Shown: one piece after another, positions 1-8,894 of the stretch
How positions within the stretch are numbered: the first letter of the stretch is position 1
How the letters are laid out: each line of letters starts with the position of its first letter
Assembly: GCA_029972225.1 (NCBI GenBank)
Contig: CP124756.1
Location: forward strand, 2,214,001-2,278,000
Origin: Candidatus Thiothrix putei
Lineage (GTDB): Bacteria; Pseudomonadota; Gammaproteobacteria; Thiotrichales; Thiotrichaceae
Length of the DNA: 64,000 bases
Direction of reading: 5' to 3'
Program-made: the position numbers and the translations under genes
The notes under the pieces: generated by a model
What the model was told of the DNA's origin: nothing
Databases searched by the model: none
Seen by the model: only the letters and a program-made list of their open reading frames with translations

Positions 1-507
1 CAAGCCGCTCAAGGCCAAGTGGTTGAAGCGGTAAATTTCAATTCACCGGGGCAAGTTGTTATTGCGGGGAATACGGCTGCGATTGATCGCGCTATTCAAG
101 TGGCAACCGAGATGGGCGCGAAAAAAGCTATCAAATTGTCGGTGAGTGTGCCTTCGCATTGTGCGCTGATGTTGCCTGCTGCAACCGAGTTAGCCAGTCA
201 GTTAGCCGCTATTACGTTTGATCTGGCGCAAATTCCCGTGCTGCATAACGTCGATGCGCAAACCCGCACCACGGCGGATGAGGTGCGTAGCGCTTTAGCA
301 CAACAACTCTATCGCCCGGTGCGTTGGGTTGATACGATCCAAACCTTGCAGAATACTTACGGTGCAACAGCGGCTATCGAATTTGGCCCCGGCAAGGTGT
401 TGACGGGGTTGAATAAACGGATTGACCGCAAACTCAGTGCCGTATGCATTTTGGATAGCAAAACATTGGAAGAAGCATTAAAACTTTGTGAGGAGGCGGG
501 AGCGTAA
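1..507 (+). CDS. fabD: malonyl-CoA:ACP transacylase, C-terminal part
   Basis: FabD moves the malonyl group from CoA to acyl carrier protein in the cytosol. The frame is open from base 1, so the start and the catalytic GHSLGE serine region lie before the window; 168 codons remain. Visible are the FNSPGQVVIAG segment and VPSHCALM, whose histidine matches the second catalytic residue of the family, followed by EFGPGKVLTGLNKRI near the end. The stop overlaps the fabG start (TAATG), so the two are translationally coupled. The neighbours fabG, acpP and fabF fix the identity. Confidence 0.95.
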   Translation, partial: QAAQGQVVEAVNFNSPGQVVIAGNTAAIDRAIQVATEMGAKKAIKLSVSVPSHCALMLPAATELASQLAAITFDLAQIPVLHNVDAQTRTTADEVRSALAQQLYRPVRWVDTIQTLQNTYGATAAIEFGPGKVLTGLNKRIDRKLSAVCILDSKTLEEALKLCEEAGA

Positions 508-1262
508 TGGATTCACTCATCAGTTTACAGGGCGAAATTGCCCTAGTCACCGGCGCAAGCCGAGGTATCGGGCGTAGCATTGCAGAAATGTTAGGCAAAG
601 CGGGCGCAACCGTTGTTGGCACGGCAACCAGTGAAAAAGGCGCAGAAGCCATTTCTGCCTATTTAGCCGCTGCGGGTATTGCTGGCAAAGGGATGGTGTT
701 GAATGTTGCTGACAAAGATTCCATCGAATCCGTCACTAAAGCGGTAACTGGGGAATTCGGTGGTATCAGTGTGCTGGTGAATAATGCAGGCATTACCCGC
801 GATAACTTGCTGATGCGCATGAAAGATGAGGAGTGGGATGACATTATTGCCACCAACCTGACGTCGGTGTACCGGATGAGCAAAGCGTGTATGCGCGGCA
901 TGACTAAAGCTAAAAAAGGGCGCATTATCTCGATTTCATCCGTGGTGGGGGCATCCGGGAATCCGGGGCAAACCAACTACGCCGCTGCCAAAGCCGGTTT
1001 GGTCGGGTTTTCCAAATCACTGGCTCGCGAAATCGGTTCACGCAACATTACGGTGAATGTGGTTGCGCCCGGCTTCATTGATACGGATATGACCCGCGAA
1101 TTGTCCGAAGAGCAGCGCAATCATTTGCTGCAAAATATCCCGCTAAGCCGCTTAGGGCAACCCAATGAAATTGCCGGAGCTGTGTTGTTTTTAGCGTCCT
1201 CTTTGGGTGCATACATCACAGGCGAGACAATTCATGTCAACGGTGGTATGTATATGGCTTAA
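507..1262 (+). CDS. fabG: 3-oxoacyl-[ACP] reductase
   Basis: NADPH-dependent reduction of beta-ketoacyl-ACP in type II fatty acid synthesis. It is a short-chain dehydrogenase of 251 aa, normal for FabG. TGASRGIG (cofactor loop), NNAGITRDNLLMRM, the catalytic Ser in ISSVVG and the YAAAKAG Tyr/Lys pair are all present, and the C-terminus has the typical ITGETIHVNGGMYM. It overlaps the fabD stop by one base and is followed by an 80-bp gap before acpP. Confidence 0.97.
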   Translation: MDSLISLQGEIALVTGASRGIGRSIAEMLGKAGATVVGTATSEKGAEAISAYLAAAGIAGKGMVLNVADKDSIESVTKAVTGEFGGISVLVNNAGITRDNLLMRMKDEEWDDIIATNLTSVYRMSKACMRGMTKAKKGRIISISSVVGASGNPGQTNYAAAKAGLVGFSKSLAREIGSRNITVNVVAPGFIDTDMTRELSEEQRNHLLQNIPLSRLGQPNEIAGAVLFLASSLGAYITGETIHVNGGMYMA

Positions 1263-1342
1263 ACCTGCTGGTATGATGCACGGGTTTTAAATACAATAGC
1301 CTACCGCTACCAATACTTTTTATTTACGAGGAATACAAAACC

Positions 1343-1582
1343 ATGAGCGATATAGAAGAGCGCGTCAAGAAAATCGTTGTTGAACAATTAGGCGTTGATG
1401 AAGCTGAAGTGAAAAATTCATCTTCTTTCATTGACGATCTGGGCGCGGATTCTCTGGACACCGTTGAACTGGTTATGGCACTGGAAGAAGAATTCGGTGC
1501 TGAAATCCCTGATGAAGACGCAGAAAAGATCACCACTGTGCAAGCAGCGATTGATTACATCAAGGCTCAGCCACAAAAGTAA
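1343..1582 (+). CDS. acpP: acyl carrier protein
   Basis: Small acidic carrier of acyl intermediates in fatty acid synthesis, 79 aa. The phosphopantetheine attachment motif [22 protein letters not shown] is present with Ser37 in the DSL motif. A ribosome-binding site (acgagga) sits about 9 bases before the ATG. The gene is separated from fabF by a hairpin, which may allow its well-known high expression relative to neighbours. Confidence 0.98.
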   Translation: MSDIEERVKKIVVEQLGVDEAEVKNSSSFIDDLGADSLDTVELVMALEEEFGAEIPDEDAEKITTVQAAIDYIKAQPQK

Positions 1583-1593
1583 GTTCTTGCTTG

Positions 1594-1622
1594 ATAAACC
1601 GCAGCTTAGGGTTGCGGTTTAT
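1594..1622 (+). terminator. intergenic hairpin after acpP (possible attenuator)
   Basis: A 10-bp perfect inverted repeat (ataaaccgca / tgcggtttat, 9-nt loop) lies 12 bases after the acpP stop and about 31 bases before fabF. No T-run follows, so it is more likely a partial terminator or an mRNA-stabilising 3' end for acpP than a full stop. Confidence 0.5.
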
Positions 1623-1653
1623 CTGTGTATCACGATGAGATAGGGGCATAAGT

Positions 1654-2898
1654 TTGTCTAAACGACGTGTAGTAGTAACAGGTCTGGGTATTGTTTCACC
1701 TGTGGGTTCCAAGCTGGAAACAGCATGGGACAATATCAAAGCTGGTCGCAGCGGGATTAACCGTATTAGTCCTGACCTGTTCGATGCCAGTGCTTTCAGT
1801 GTGCAAATTGCTGGTAACGTCAAAGGCTTCAATGCTGACGATTACATCAAGCCCAAAGACCAGAAAAAAATGGATAAATTTATCCATTACGGCATCGGTG
1901 CGGGCGTTGAAGCGATTCGCGACTCTGGTTTGGAAGTCACCGAAGAAAATGCGGAACGCATCGGTGTGCTGATGGGGTCGGGGATCGGTGGTTTGGATAC
2001 CATTGAGCGCAATTATGCAACCTTCCTCAATGGTGGGGCGCGGAAGATTTCCCCTTTCTTTGTGCCTGCTAGTATTATCAATATGGTGGCGGGCAACCTT
2101 TCCATCATGTTTGGCTTGAAAGGCCCGAATATGTCTATCGTGTCGGCGTGTGCTACTGCTACTCACAGTATCGGTGATGCCGCACGCATGATTTCCTACG
2201 GTGATGCGGATGTGATGGTTGCCGGTGGTGCTGAAATGGGGTCTACCCCGTTAGGCATCGGTGGTTTCGCAGCAGCGCGGGCACTGTCTACCCGCAACGA
2301 TGACCCTGAAGCAGCAAGCCGCCCGTGGGATAAGGATCGTGACGGTTTCGTCCTCGGTGATGGTGCTGGCGTTTTGGTGCTGGAAGAGTACGAATTTGCG
2401 AAAAAACGCGGCGCACGCATTTACTGTGAACTGGTCGGTTACGGCATGAGCAGCGATGCTTACCACATGACCACACCATCCGAAGGCGGTGAAGGTGCAG
2501 CACGCTGCATGGTGAATGCCATGAAAGATGCGGGCTTGAATACGACGGATATTGATTACGTCAACGCGCACGGTACATCAACACCGGCTGGTGATAAAGC
2601 GGAAACGATGGCGGTGAAACGTGCCTTGGGCGATCATGCTTACAACGTTGCGGTCAGTTCTACCAAGTCGATGACGGGGCATTTGTTGGGTGCTGCGGGT
2701 GGTATTGAAGCGGTATTTAGCGTGTTAGCTATCCGCGATCAAATTTTGCCGCCGACGATCAATATGGATAACCAAGATCCTGAGTGCGATTTGGACTACG
2801 TGCCAAATGTTGCCCGCGAAACCGCTGTCACGGTTGCCATGAGCAACTCGTTTGGCTTTGGTGGCACGAACGGAACTTTGATTTTCAAGAAAATCTGA
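1654..2898 (+). CDS. fabF: 3-oxoacyl-[ACP] synthase II
   Basis: Elongating beta-ketoacyl-ACP synthase, 414 aa (family about 410-415). The catalytic triad is visible: Cys in VSACATATH, His in VNAHGTST and His in [15 protein letters not shown]. The C-terminal [10 protein letters not shown] glycine loop is intact. The start is TTG ([11 protein letters not shown] follows), supported by taggggcataagt upstream. pabB begins directly after its stop. Confidence 0.97.
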   Translation: MSKRRVVVTGLGIVSPVGSKLETAWDNIKAGRSGINRISPDLFDASAFSVQIAGNVKGFNADDYIKPKDQKKMDKFIHYGIGAGVEAIRDSGLEVTEENAERIGVLMGSGIGGLDTIERNYATFLNGGARKISPFFVPASIINMVAGNLSIMFGLKGPNMSIVSACATATHSIGDAARMISYGDADVMVAGGAEMGSTPLGIGGFAAARALSTRNDDPEAASRPWDKDRDGFVLGDGAGVLVLEEYEFAKKRGARIYCELVGYGMSSDAYHMTTPSEGGEGAARCMVNAMKDAGLNTTDIDYVNAHGTSTPAGDKAETMAVKRALGDHAYNVAVSSTKSMTGHLLGAAGGIEAVFSVLAIRDQILPPTINMDNQDPECDLDYVPNVARETAVTVAMSNSFGFGGTNGTLIFKKI

Positions 2899-4236
2899 TT
2901 GCATACGCAAACCTTCAAGGGCGAGTACGATTTACTCGCCCTGCATTCACAACACCCCGCACGTTATCCTTTCCTGCTGGAAAGTGTCGCTACATCCCCA
3001 TTGTCCCGTTACAGCTTGCTGTTTGCGTTTCCGCAGGAAAGTATTCGTCTGGATAGTTTGGCGGAAACCAGTTTTTGTGAGCGCTTAGACGGGGCGTGGA
3101 GGGAAGAAACCCCTCCTAGTCTCCCCTTGTCAGGGGAGGAACAAGAGATGCCGTTCCGGGGGGGGTGGTTCCTTTATCTTGGTTATGAATTAGTTGGGCA
3201 ATTAGAATCGACGTTGCAATTACCTAATTCACCAGCGGGTTTGCCGATTGCGTTGGCGGTACGAATTCCGGCGGCGGTGATCGTGGATCATTTACGCGCT
3301 GAGACGATCGTTGTCGCTGAAGAGGAATTTGCCGAGGCATTTGCTGAAGTAAAAACAGATATGGCAGCAATGAACGTAGAGACGCAAAATTTTGCGTCTC
3401 TACAGGTGCAAATTACCGAAGATTTGCCTGAACAATTTACCGTAGGAGTTGAATGCATCCGCGAATACATTGCGGCGGGGGATGTGTTTCAGGTGAATTT
3501 ATCGCGTGCATGGCATGGCGACATAGCGTCGGAACATTCTGCGGCTGACGTTTACCGCTTGTTACGCAAAACCAACCCCGCGCCGTTTGCTTGTCTTGCA
3601 GATTTCGGCGAATTCGCGGTGATAAGTTCCTCACCAGAACGTTTGGTCAGAGTGAAAGCGGGCAGGGTGGATACACGCCCGATTGCTGGCACACGCCCAC
3701 GCGGTGCTGACCCCGAACGTGATCAAGCCTTGTTAGAAGAACTGATTGCACACCCCAAAGAACGCGCTGAACACATTATGCTGATTGACTTGGAGCGTAA
3801 CGATCTGGGGCGGATCTGTGAATACGGCACGGTCAATGTCGACGAATTAATGGTGGTGGAAAGCTATCAACACGTCCACCACATTGTTTCCAATATTCAG
3901 GGGACATTGCGGGAAGGCATAACACCAGGGCAAATAATCCGCGCAGTTTTCCCCGGTGGCACGATTACCGGTTGCCCCAAGGTACGCTGCATGGAAATCA
4001 TTGCCGAACTGGAACAGGTTAGCAGAGGCGCTTACACCGGCTCAGTCGGCTACCTGAATCGCAACGGCGATATGGATTTGAATATCCTGATTCGGACCAT
4101 GACGCTGCAAGGCAGGCAGTTACAATTTCGCACGGGTGCAGGCATTGTCATGGATTCGGTTGCCCCCAACGAACTCAAGGAAACCCGCCACAAAGCGCGT
4201 GGTTTGCTGCGGGCGCTCGGTCATGATATGGGTTAA
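2899..4236 (+). CDS. pabB: aminodeoxychorismate synthase component I
   Basis: Converts chorismate to 4-amino-4-deoxychorismate for folate synthesis with a glutaminase partner not in this window. 445 aa. The chorismate-binding core is complete (GDVFQVNLSRAW, LIDLERNDLGR, FPGGTITGCPKVRCMEII, YTGSVGY, RTGAGIV). The start is TTG immediately after the fabF stop. Two things are odd. The active-site segment reads RPIAGT, as in anthranilate synthase TrpE, where E. coli PabB has RPIKGT. Two repeat-like DNA segments (about 3108-3140 and 3376-3403) are read in frame. The overlapping pabC gene favours PabB over TrpE. Confidence 0.85.
   Translation: MHTQTFKGEYDLLALHSQHPARYPFLLESVATSPLSRYSLLFAFPQESIRLDSLAETSFCERLDGAWREETPPSLPLSGEEQEMPFRGGWFLYLGYELVGQLESTLQLPNSPAGLPIALAVRIPAAVIVDHLRAETIVVAEEEFAEAFAEVKTDMAAMNVETQNFASLQVQITEDLPEQFTVGVECIREYIAAGDVFQVNLSRAWHGDIASEHSAADVYRLLRKTNPAPFACLADFGEFAVISSSPERLVRVKAGRVDTRPIAGTRPRGADPERDQALLEELIAHPKERAEHIMLIDLERNDLGRICEYGTVNVDELMVVESYQHVHHIVSNIQGTLREGITPGQIIRAVFPGGTITGCPKVRCMEIIAELEQVSRGAYTGSVGYLNRNGDMDLNILIRTMTLQGRQLQFRTGAGIVMDSVAPNELKETRHKARGLLRALGHDMG
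3108..3140. repeat. GC-rich dispersed repeat read in frame within pabB
   Basis: The stretch reading aacccctcctag..ctcccct-tgtc-aggggag..gaacaaga contains a 7-bp hairpin (3121-3127 / 3132-3138). It has the same build as the repeat upstream of the AAA gene near 61520-61610: aacccctc, then ctag, then a C-rich arm, a G-rich arm and gaacaaga. In the protein it encodes roughly EETPPSLPLSGEEQE just before the conserved MPFRGG segment. Confidence 0.5.
3376..3403. repeat. 28-bp perfect palindrome inside pabB
   Basis: Half-site gtagagacgcaaaa followed directly by its exact reverse complement. It is translated in frame as part of NVETQNFASLQV, in a weakly conserved linker of PabB. Palindromes beginning gtagagacgc are known as abundant dispersed repeats in cyanobacteria and other bacteria; only one copy was noticed here. 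Confidence 0.7.
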
Positions 4237-5032
4237 CGGTGACATCGTGACGCATTTACCGGTCACTGATCGGGGCTTGCTGTACGGTGATGGCGTTTGG
4301 GAAACCATCGGTGTGCAACAGGGAAAACCGCAATTGCTCGACTGGCATTTGCAACGTCTAAGTGCTGGTTTGCAAGCGTTGAACATCAGTTTTCCCAATC
4401 TTGCAGCATTCCGTGCTGAAATACTGGCGGCCTGTGTTGCGCAGGAACGTGCAGCCATCAAGTTAATTGTCACGCGCGGCACTGGACAACGTGGCTATAA
4501 CCCACAAACGGTAACTGAACCAACCCGCATTCTGCAATTATCCGCTTGGGCAGACTACCCAGCCAGTTACGCCGAGCAAGGTATCCGTCTAACTTTGTGT
4601 GAAACCCGTTTGGCACATCAACCGCGTTTAGCCGGTTTCAAACACCTGAATCGCTTGGAACAAATACTCGCAAGAGCAGAGTTCGGTAGCGATTATCAGG
4701 AAGGGCTGGTTTGCGATTATGACGGCAATGTCATCGAAGGCACGATGAGCAACCTGTTTGTGCTGCGTACTGATGGTGTAATATGTAGCCCTGACTTGAC
4801 GCAGTGCGGTATTGCGGGCGTAATGCGGCGATATATTATTCAAACACTTGAGAAATTCGGCAACCAATGCCACATTCTCCCCCTAACGCTGAAGGACGTT
4901 ACACAGGCGCAAACACTCTTCATGACCAATTCCCTGATTGGTTTATGGCCTGTACGCGAATTTTCCGGCAAACAGTACACCATACCGCCATTGCTTAGGG
5001 ATTTGCAGGCGGCAATACACACACTAGCATGA
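4223..5032 (+). CDS. pabC: aminodeoxychorismate lyase
   Basis: PLP enzyme releasing pyruvate from aminodeoxychorismate to give p-aminobenzoate. A fold-type IV aminotransferase, 269 aa from the ATG at 4223 (MIWVNGDIV), which matches the family start; the longer open frame upstream lies within pabB. Motifs include DRGLLYGDGVWETIGV, the PLP-lysine region FKHLNRLEQILAR and EGTMSNLFVL. It overlaps pabB by 14 bp and ends in an ATGA overlap with mltG, so the genes are translationally coupled. Confidence 0.93.
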   Translation: MIWVNGDIVTHLPVTDRGLLYGDGVWETIGVQQGKPQLLDWHLQRLSAGLQALNISFPNLAAFRAEILAACVAQERAAIKLIVTRGTGQRGYNPQTVTEPTRILQLSAWADYPASYAEQGIRLTLCETRLAHQPRLAGFKHLNRLEQILARAEFGSDYQEGLVCDYDGNVIEGTMSNLFVLRTDGVICSPDLTQCGIAGVMRRYIIQTLEKFGNQCHILPLTLKDVTQAQTLFMTNSLIGLWPVREFSGKQYTIPPLLRDLQAAIHTLA

Positions 5033-6069
5033 AACTGTTATTCAAATTAATCAGCCTTTTACTCATTGCCGCGATAGCCACCGTTGGATTTTTAGCGTGG
5101 TATCAATACCAACATTTTCAGGAAACCCCACTGGCGGTGACACCGGAAAATGCCTTATTTGAAATTAAGCCGGGCAGCAATATCCGCCAAGTTGCTAAAC
5201 AGTTGGCAGATAAAAACCTCATCGAGCATGAGTTATTGTTCTTTGCCCATGCACGGATCATGGGTAAGGCGGCGCAAATCAAAGCAGGGGAATATCAACT
5301 TGAACCCGGTATGCTACCCGATGAAGTGCTACAAAAATTTGTGTCGGGTCAGGTGTTGCAATACCAACTAACAATTCTTGAAGGTAAAACCTTTAACGAT
5401 ATTTTGGCAGACATCCGCAAGCACCCTAATCTCGAACAAACCTTAAGTGATGTGGATGGACAGGCGATTATGCGTGAATTGGGTGTACCAGAGGGCATGT
5501 CTCCAGAAGGTTGGTTTTATCCAGACACCTACAGTTTTCCGCGCAAAACCACCGATTTAGCTTTTTTACAGCGCAGCTATAAAGCCATGCAAACCTATTT
5601 GCAGAAAGCATGGGAAAGGCGTGAACCACATGCGCATATTAAAACCCCTTATGAGGCTTTGATACTGGCATCTATTGTGGAAAAAGAAACCGGTTTGCCC
5701 GAAGAGCGCCCGTTGGTTGCCCGCGTTTTCTTAAATCGTTTAGAGAAAGGTATGTTGCTACAAACTGATCCAACGGTCATTTATGGTATGGGTGAGAAAT
5801 ACGACGGTAATATCCGTAAAACAGATTTACAAACTGATACACCTTACAACACTTATACCCGTGCAGGATTGACGCCTACGCCAATTGCAACTCCTAGCAA
5901 AGCAGCCATTGATGCAGTGATGCACCCGGCAGACAATAGTAAAGTTCTGTATTTTGTTGCGACTACTCCGGGTGGGGCATCTCACTTTTCGGAAACTTTG
6001 GAGGAACATAATCAGGCAGTGCGTGAGTATATCTTGAACCGTGATAAAGCTAAGGAGCAAAAGCCATGA
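5029..6069 (+). CDS. mltG: endolytic murein transglycosylase
   Basis: Inner-membrane lytic transglycosylase that cleaves nascent peptidoglycan strands and ends their elongation. 346 aa: an N-terminal transmembrane helix (about residues 4-25), a LysM-like region and the YceG catalytic domain. The conserved catalytic Glu region [25 protein letters not shown] and [10 protein letters not shown] are intact, as is [15 protein letters not shown]. It overlaps pabC and tmk by ATGA junctions, the usual gammaproteobacterial order. Confidence 0.95.
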   Translation: MKLLFKLISLLLIAAIATVGFLAWYQYQHFQETPLAVTPENALFEIKPGSNIRQVAKQLADKNLIEHELLFFAHARIMGKAAQIKAGEYQLEPGMLPDEVLQKFVSGQVLQYQLTILEGKTFNDILADIRKHPNLEQTLSDVDGQAIMRELGVPEGMSPEGWFYPDTYSFPRKTTDLAFLQRSYKAMQTYLQKAWERREPHAHIKTPYEALILASIVEKETGLPEERPLVARVFLNRLEKGMLLQTDPTVIYGMGEKYDGNIRKTDLQTDTPYNTYTRAGLTPTPIATPSKAAIDAVMHPADNSKVLYFVATTPGGASHFSETLEEHNQAVREYILNRDKAKEQKP

Positions 6070-6701
6070 AGCATGGCGTTTTCATCACTCTTGAAGGTGG
6101 GGAGGGAGCGGGTAAAAGTACTAACGTTCCGTGGATCGCTGATTACTTACGTTCCCAAGGAAAAACAGTATTAGTGACACGCGAACCTGGCGGTACGGAG
6201 GTCGCAGAGGCTATCCGTGGGGTGTTGTTATCCCCTGAATTGCCGGGTATGAATGCAGATACTGAGTTGTTGCTGATGTTTGCAGCGCGTAATGAACATT
6301 TACATACCAAAATTCTACCTGCTTTAGCACGGGGGGAATGGGTGATTTGTGATCGGTTTACCGACGCGACTTATGCTTATCAGGGTTATGGGCGCGGTAT
6401 TGCATTGTCACGCATTGCAGCGTTGGAACAGTGGGTGCAAGGTGATGTACGCCCCGATTACGTTATTCTGTTTGATATTGATGTCACTACAGGCATGGCT
6501 AGGGCACAAGCAAGGGGGCGTGCTGACCGTTTTGAACAAGAACACGCCGCTTTTTTTGAGCGAATTCGTCATGGTTATCTGCAAAGGGCAGGGGAGCTGC
6601 CCGCACGTTATCCCATCATCCAAGCCGCTCAAGCGCGTGTAAATGTTCGTGAGCAATTGCAACAGGTACTAGAACGCATTATTGCAGAGACAAATACATG
6701 A
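6066..6701 (+). CDS. tmk: thymidylate kinase
   Basis: Phosphorylates dTMP to dTDP for DNA synthesis. 211 aa. P-loop GGEGAGKST at residues 9-17, TREPGGT, the catalytic [17 protein letters not shown] motif, and a LID segment ARGRADRFE are present. Coupled by ATGA overlaps to mltG upstream and holB downstream. Confidence 0.96.
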   Translation: MKHGVFITLEGGEGAGKSTNVPWIADYLRSQGKTVLVTREPGGTEVAEAIRGVLLSPELPGMNADTELLLMFAARNEHLHTKILPALARGEWVICDRFTDATYAYQGYGRGIALSRIAALEQWVQGDVRPDYVILFDIDVTTGMARAQARGRADRFEQEHAAFFERIRHGYLQRAGELPARYPIIQAAQARVNVREQLQQVLERIIAETNT

Positions 6702-7660
6702 GTCGGTATCCTTATCCTTGGCAAGCACCGATATGGCAGAGTCTACAACAAGCCAAGGGGCATAATCACTTACATCATGCTTTGTTGTTTAGCGGTGAGG
6801 AGGGATGCGGTAATGAGGTGTTTATTCAGGCGCTCGCTAACAGTCTGTTGTGTTTAACACCTGCTACCGATGGTAGTGCTTGTGGACAATGCCGTAGCTG
6901 TCAGGTTTTTGCGGCACAGGCGCATCCTGACTTTATGTCAGTGACTCTATTGGAAGATAAACAGTCGATTTTGATTGAGCAGATCCGTGAACTTAACTAT
7001 TTTTTAGGGTTGAGTCGTAGTTATAGCCCGTGTCGAGTGGTTATTATCTATCCTGCTGAGCGCATGAATGTTAATGCGGCTAATAGCTTATTAAAATCGT
7101 TAGAAGAACCTGCTGCAAACACGCATATTTTGCTGCTAACAGCGCATCCAGCGTTATTATTGCCTACAATTCGTAGTCGTTGCCAAGCTATTCGTTTGCC
7201 GCTACCGACGCATCAACAAGCACAGGAGTGGCTGAGTCAACAAACACTGCAACATCCACTCGAACAGTTGTTGGAAACTGCGTTAGGGAGACCCTTGGCA
7301 GCATTAGAACTGGATTCTACTGATACATTGACTCAGCGTGCCCAGTGGTTCGCTCATTTGACGCAATGTATGCAAGGACAAGGGAGTATTACTGAGATTT
7401 CAGCGCATTGGGAAAAGTCTGATAAGCAACAGTTGTTGGATTGGCAGTTGACTTGGCTGCTAACACTGCTAAAACAGGCTTCTAGTGACGGTGCTGAGCC
7501 TGTAACATCTGAACTAGGGTATTTGCGTACATTACTCAATTCAAACCAAATATTAAGAATGTATGATAAATTACTTGAACTTAAGAAGTTATCCACTCAT
7601 CCTCTCAACCCCCGTTTATTTATTGAATCCATGCTAATATTGTGGCAAGAGCAGCATTAG
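6698..7660 (+). CDS. holB: DNA polymerase III delta-prime subunit
   Basis: Clamp-loader subunit, 320 aa. The N-terminal AAA fold has a degenerate P-loop (GEEGCGNE, no lysine), as expected for delta-prime, which does not hydrolyse ATP. A four-cysteine zinc module is seen (CLTP...CGQCRSC), followed by [13 protein letters not shown] and the SRC motif in TIRSRCQ. It overlaps tmk by 4 bases and precedes the PilZ gene by 26 bases. Confidence 0.93.
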   Translation: MSRYPYPWQAPIWQSLQQAKGHNHLHHALLFSGEEGCGNEVFIQALANSLLCLTPATDGSACGQCRSCQVFAAQAHPDFMSVTLLEDKQSILIEQIRELNYFLGLSRSYSPCRVVIIYPAERMNVNAANSLLKSLEEPAANTHILLLTAHPALLLPTIRSRCQAIRLPLPTHQQAQEWLSQQTLQHPLEQLLETALGRPLAALELDSTDTLTQRAQWFAHLTQCMQGQGSITEISAHWEKSDKQQLLDWQLTWLLTLLKQASSDGAEPVTSELGYLRTLLNSNQILRMYDKLLELKKLSTHPLNPRLFIESMLILWQEQH

Positions 7661-7686
7661 TCGTTTTCAGAGTCAGTTGAATTTTA

Positions 7687-8067
7687 ATGGACGATATCCA
7701 GCATACGCATCACAAGCATTCGAAGGGGGATGGCAATCCTGCCAGCCTATCCATGGCTATTGCCGAAAAATCAGCATTACATGCTTGCTATATGCCATTT
7801 ATTAAAGATGGTGGTGTCTTTGTGCCAACAACAGAAAAATTCACATTACATGATGAAGTTGTATTGCATTTACGTTTGGTAGAAGACGGCAAAAAGCTCT
7901 TGATTCCTGGACGAGTAGTATGGATTTCACCAGGCGTCGGTCAACGAGGCACTAGTCCAGGTGTTGGTTTACAGTTCACAGGCGAACATCGATTCCGTGT
8001 CAAACAATTCATCGAGGAAATGTTGGGGGATCTTATGAAGCAACCTTCGACAAATCCTGCGTACTAA
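7687..8067 (+). CDS. PilZ domain protein
   Basis: 126 aa protein of the PilZ type found after holB in many gammaproteobacteria, linked there to type IV pilus assembly. Residues about 35-115 form the PilZ barrel: GGVFVPT, LHDEVVLHLRLVEDGKKLLIPGRVVWISP and SPGVGLQFT. The N-terminal RxxxR motif needed for c-di-GMP binding is not evident, as in PilZ proper. The gene that often follows (tatD) is absent; the stop is only 9 bases before the dif-associated repeat. Confidence 0.85.
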   Translation: MDDIQHTHHKHSKGDGNPASLSMAIAEKSALHACYMPFIKDGGVFVPTTEKFTLHDEVVLHLRLVEDGKKLLIPGRVVWISPGVGQRGTSPGVGLQFTGEHRFRVKQFIEEMLGDLMKQPSTNPAY

Positions 8068-8076
8068 TTATTAGCT

Positions 8077-8134
8077 TCCCAAAATCTCCAACCTTTCCAG
8101 TGCTTTGGTAGTTCCCTATTTCGCATAATACATA
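8077..8134. repeat. 58-bp direct repeat, left copy
   Basis: Identical over 58 bp to 11114-11171. It contains the XerC arm and spacer of a dif-like site and, on the minus strand, the first codons of the gene at 10891-11163 (MRNRELPKHWKGWRFWE). Here the reading frame stops after 20 codons. The repeats bound the rolling-circle element. Confidence 0.95.
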
Positions 8135-8145
8135 GCATGGTCAAT
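8118..8145 (+). other. degenerate dif-like site, left end of element
   Basis: The XerC arm ATTTCGCATAA and the spacer TACATA are identical to the intact dif at 11155-11182. The XerD arm reads GCATGGTCAAT instead of TTATGTCAAAT. This asymmetry is what integration of a Xer-exploiting element with an incomplete attachment site would leave. Confidence 0.8.
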
Positions 8146-8204
8146 TTATGCCTAAAATGGGGATTCTATGGGGTAGGGTGGCATTCACTCACAGAAAATA
8201 GAGA

Positions 8205-8264
8205 AATGCGCGGGAATGCCCGCTGGGTGGAGCCTGCGGAACAGGCGGGCTATTCCCGCGCATT
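8205..8264. repeat. large nested stem-loop (possible origin or folded attachment DNA)
   Basis: A 19-bp stem with one bulged base (left arm 8205-8223, right arm 8245-8264) encloses a second small hairpin, gcctg-cggaa-caggc. It lies 60 bp inside the left dif-like site. Confidence 0.75.
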
Positions 8265-8266
8265 GA

Positions 8267-8299
8267 TAGTATTTGTATGTAGTATCGCTACAAATACTA
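8267..8299. repeat. 11-bp inverted repeat next to the large stem-loop
   Basis: tagtatttgta at 8267-8277 and its exact reverse complement at 8289-8299, with an 11-nt loop. It immediately follows the 8205-8264 hairpin, making a two-hairpin array. Confidence 0.75.
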
Positions 8300-8450
8300 C
8301 AAAATACAGATTGTAAAGTGTAGTGGACTGCTAGTATTCTGTGAAATCGCTACCAAAAATCTGAATGAAAAGATACAAGGCAAGAATCGTGCCAATTGAT
8401 GAACGGCAAATTATCCGATAAACGGTAGTGGATTCGTTTCCACGTTGCGC

Positions 8451-8678
8451 TCAATTTTTAACAAATGGCGTTTTCAAGCCGTTTTTCTGCCCTATAGCCT
8501 GATACCCTGAAAGTTGGGTATTGCGTCTTAAAAAGTAGCGGTCTCGCTCCATCTGCCAGTGTGATACTCGTAATCCCGCGTAATCCGGCGTAAGCCGCTC
8601 ATCAATCGCCAGTGATCCGCGTAACGCGCTCGGTGTGTTGTAGTTGTCAGGTGTATATTTGGGGTTGCCCATACGCAT
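8451..8678 (-). CDS. small hypothetical protein of the element (doubtful)
   Basis: 75-codon frame (MRMGNPKYTPDNYNTPSALRG...). No recognised domain, no clear ribosome-binding site before the ATG, and it opposes the rep gene. The amino-acid mix is plausible for a soluble basic protein, but it may be a chance frame. Confidence 0.25.
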   Translation of the reverse strand: MRMGNPKYTPDNYNTPSALRGSLAIDERLTPDYAGLRVSHWQMERDRYFLRRNTQLSGYQAIGQKNGLKTPFVKN

Positions 8679-8849
8679 CAGAGAGACATTAGCCCAATCA
8701 CCCCCCTGAAAAACCTCTTTATTCCATTGGCTTGGTACACTCTTTAGCGCGTAGCGAAAATGTTAGGAGTTTTGTCCTCTGCCGTACCCTCTTTCAGTTC
8801 ACAGTCGTGTACACCTGTATACTGCTTAAAAATTAGTTAACACCCTGCC

Positions 8850-8894
8850 AAGAGGGGCGACGAAGGAGCGTCCAAGGGCGGGGGTTCCCCTCTT
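8850..8894. repeat. hairpin upstream of rep (candidate nick or origin region)
   Basis: aagagggg at 8850-8857 pairs with cccctctt at 8887-8894, and a tight gggg-tt-cccc hairpin sits at 8881-8890. Rolling-circle initiators usually nick near such structures; the assignment as origin is inference. Confidence 0.4.

Noticed and set aside
8267..8450. tRNA gene in the non-coding part of the dif element
   Set aside because: No cloverleaf, T-loop (GTTCRANNC) or CCA end could be found; only simple inverted repeats.
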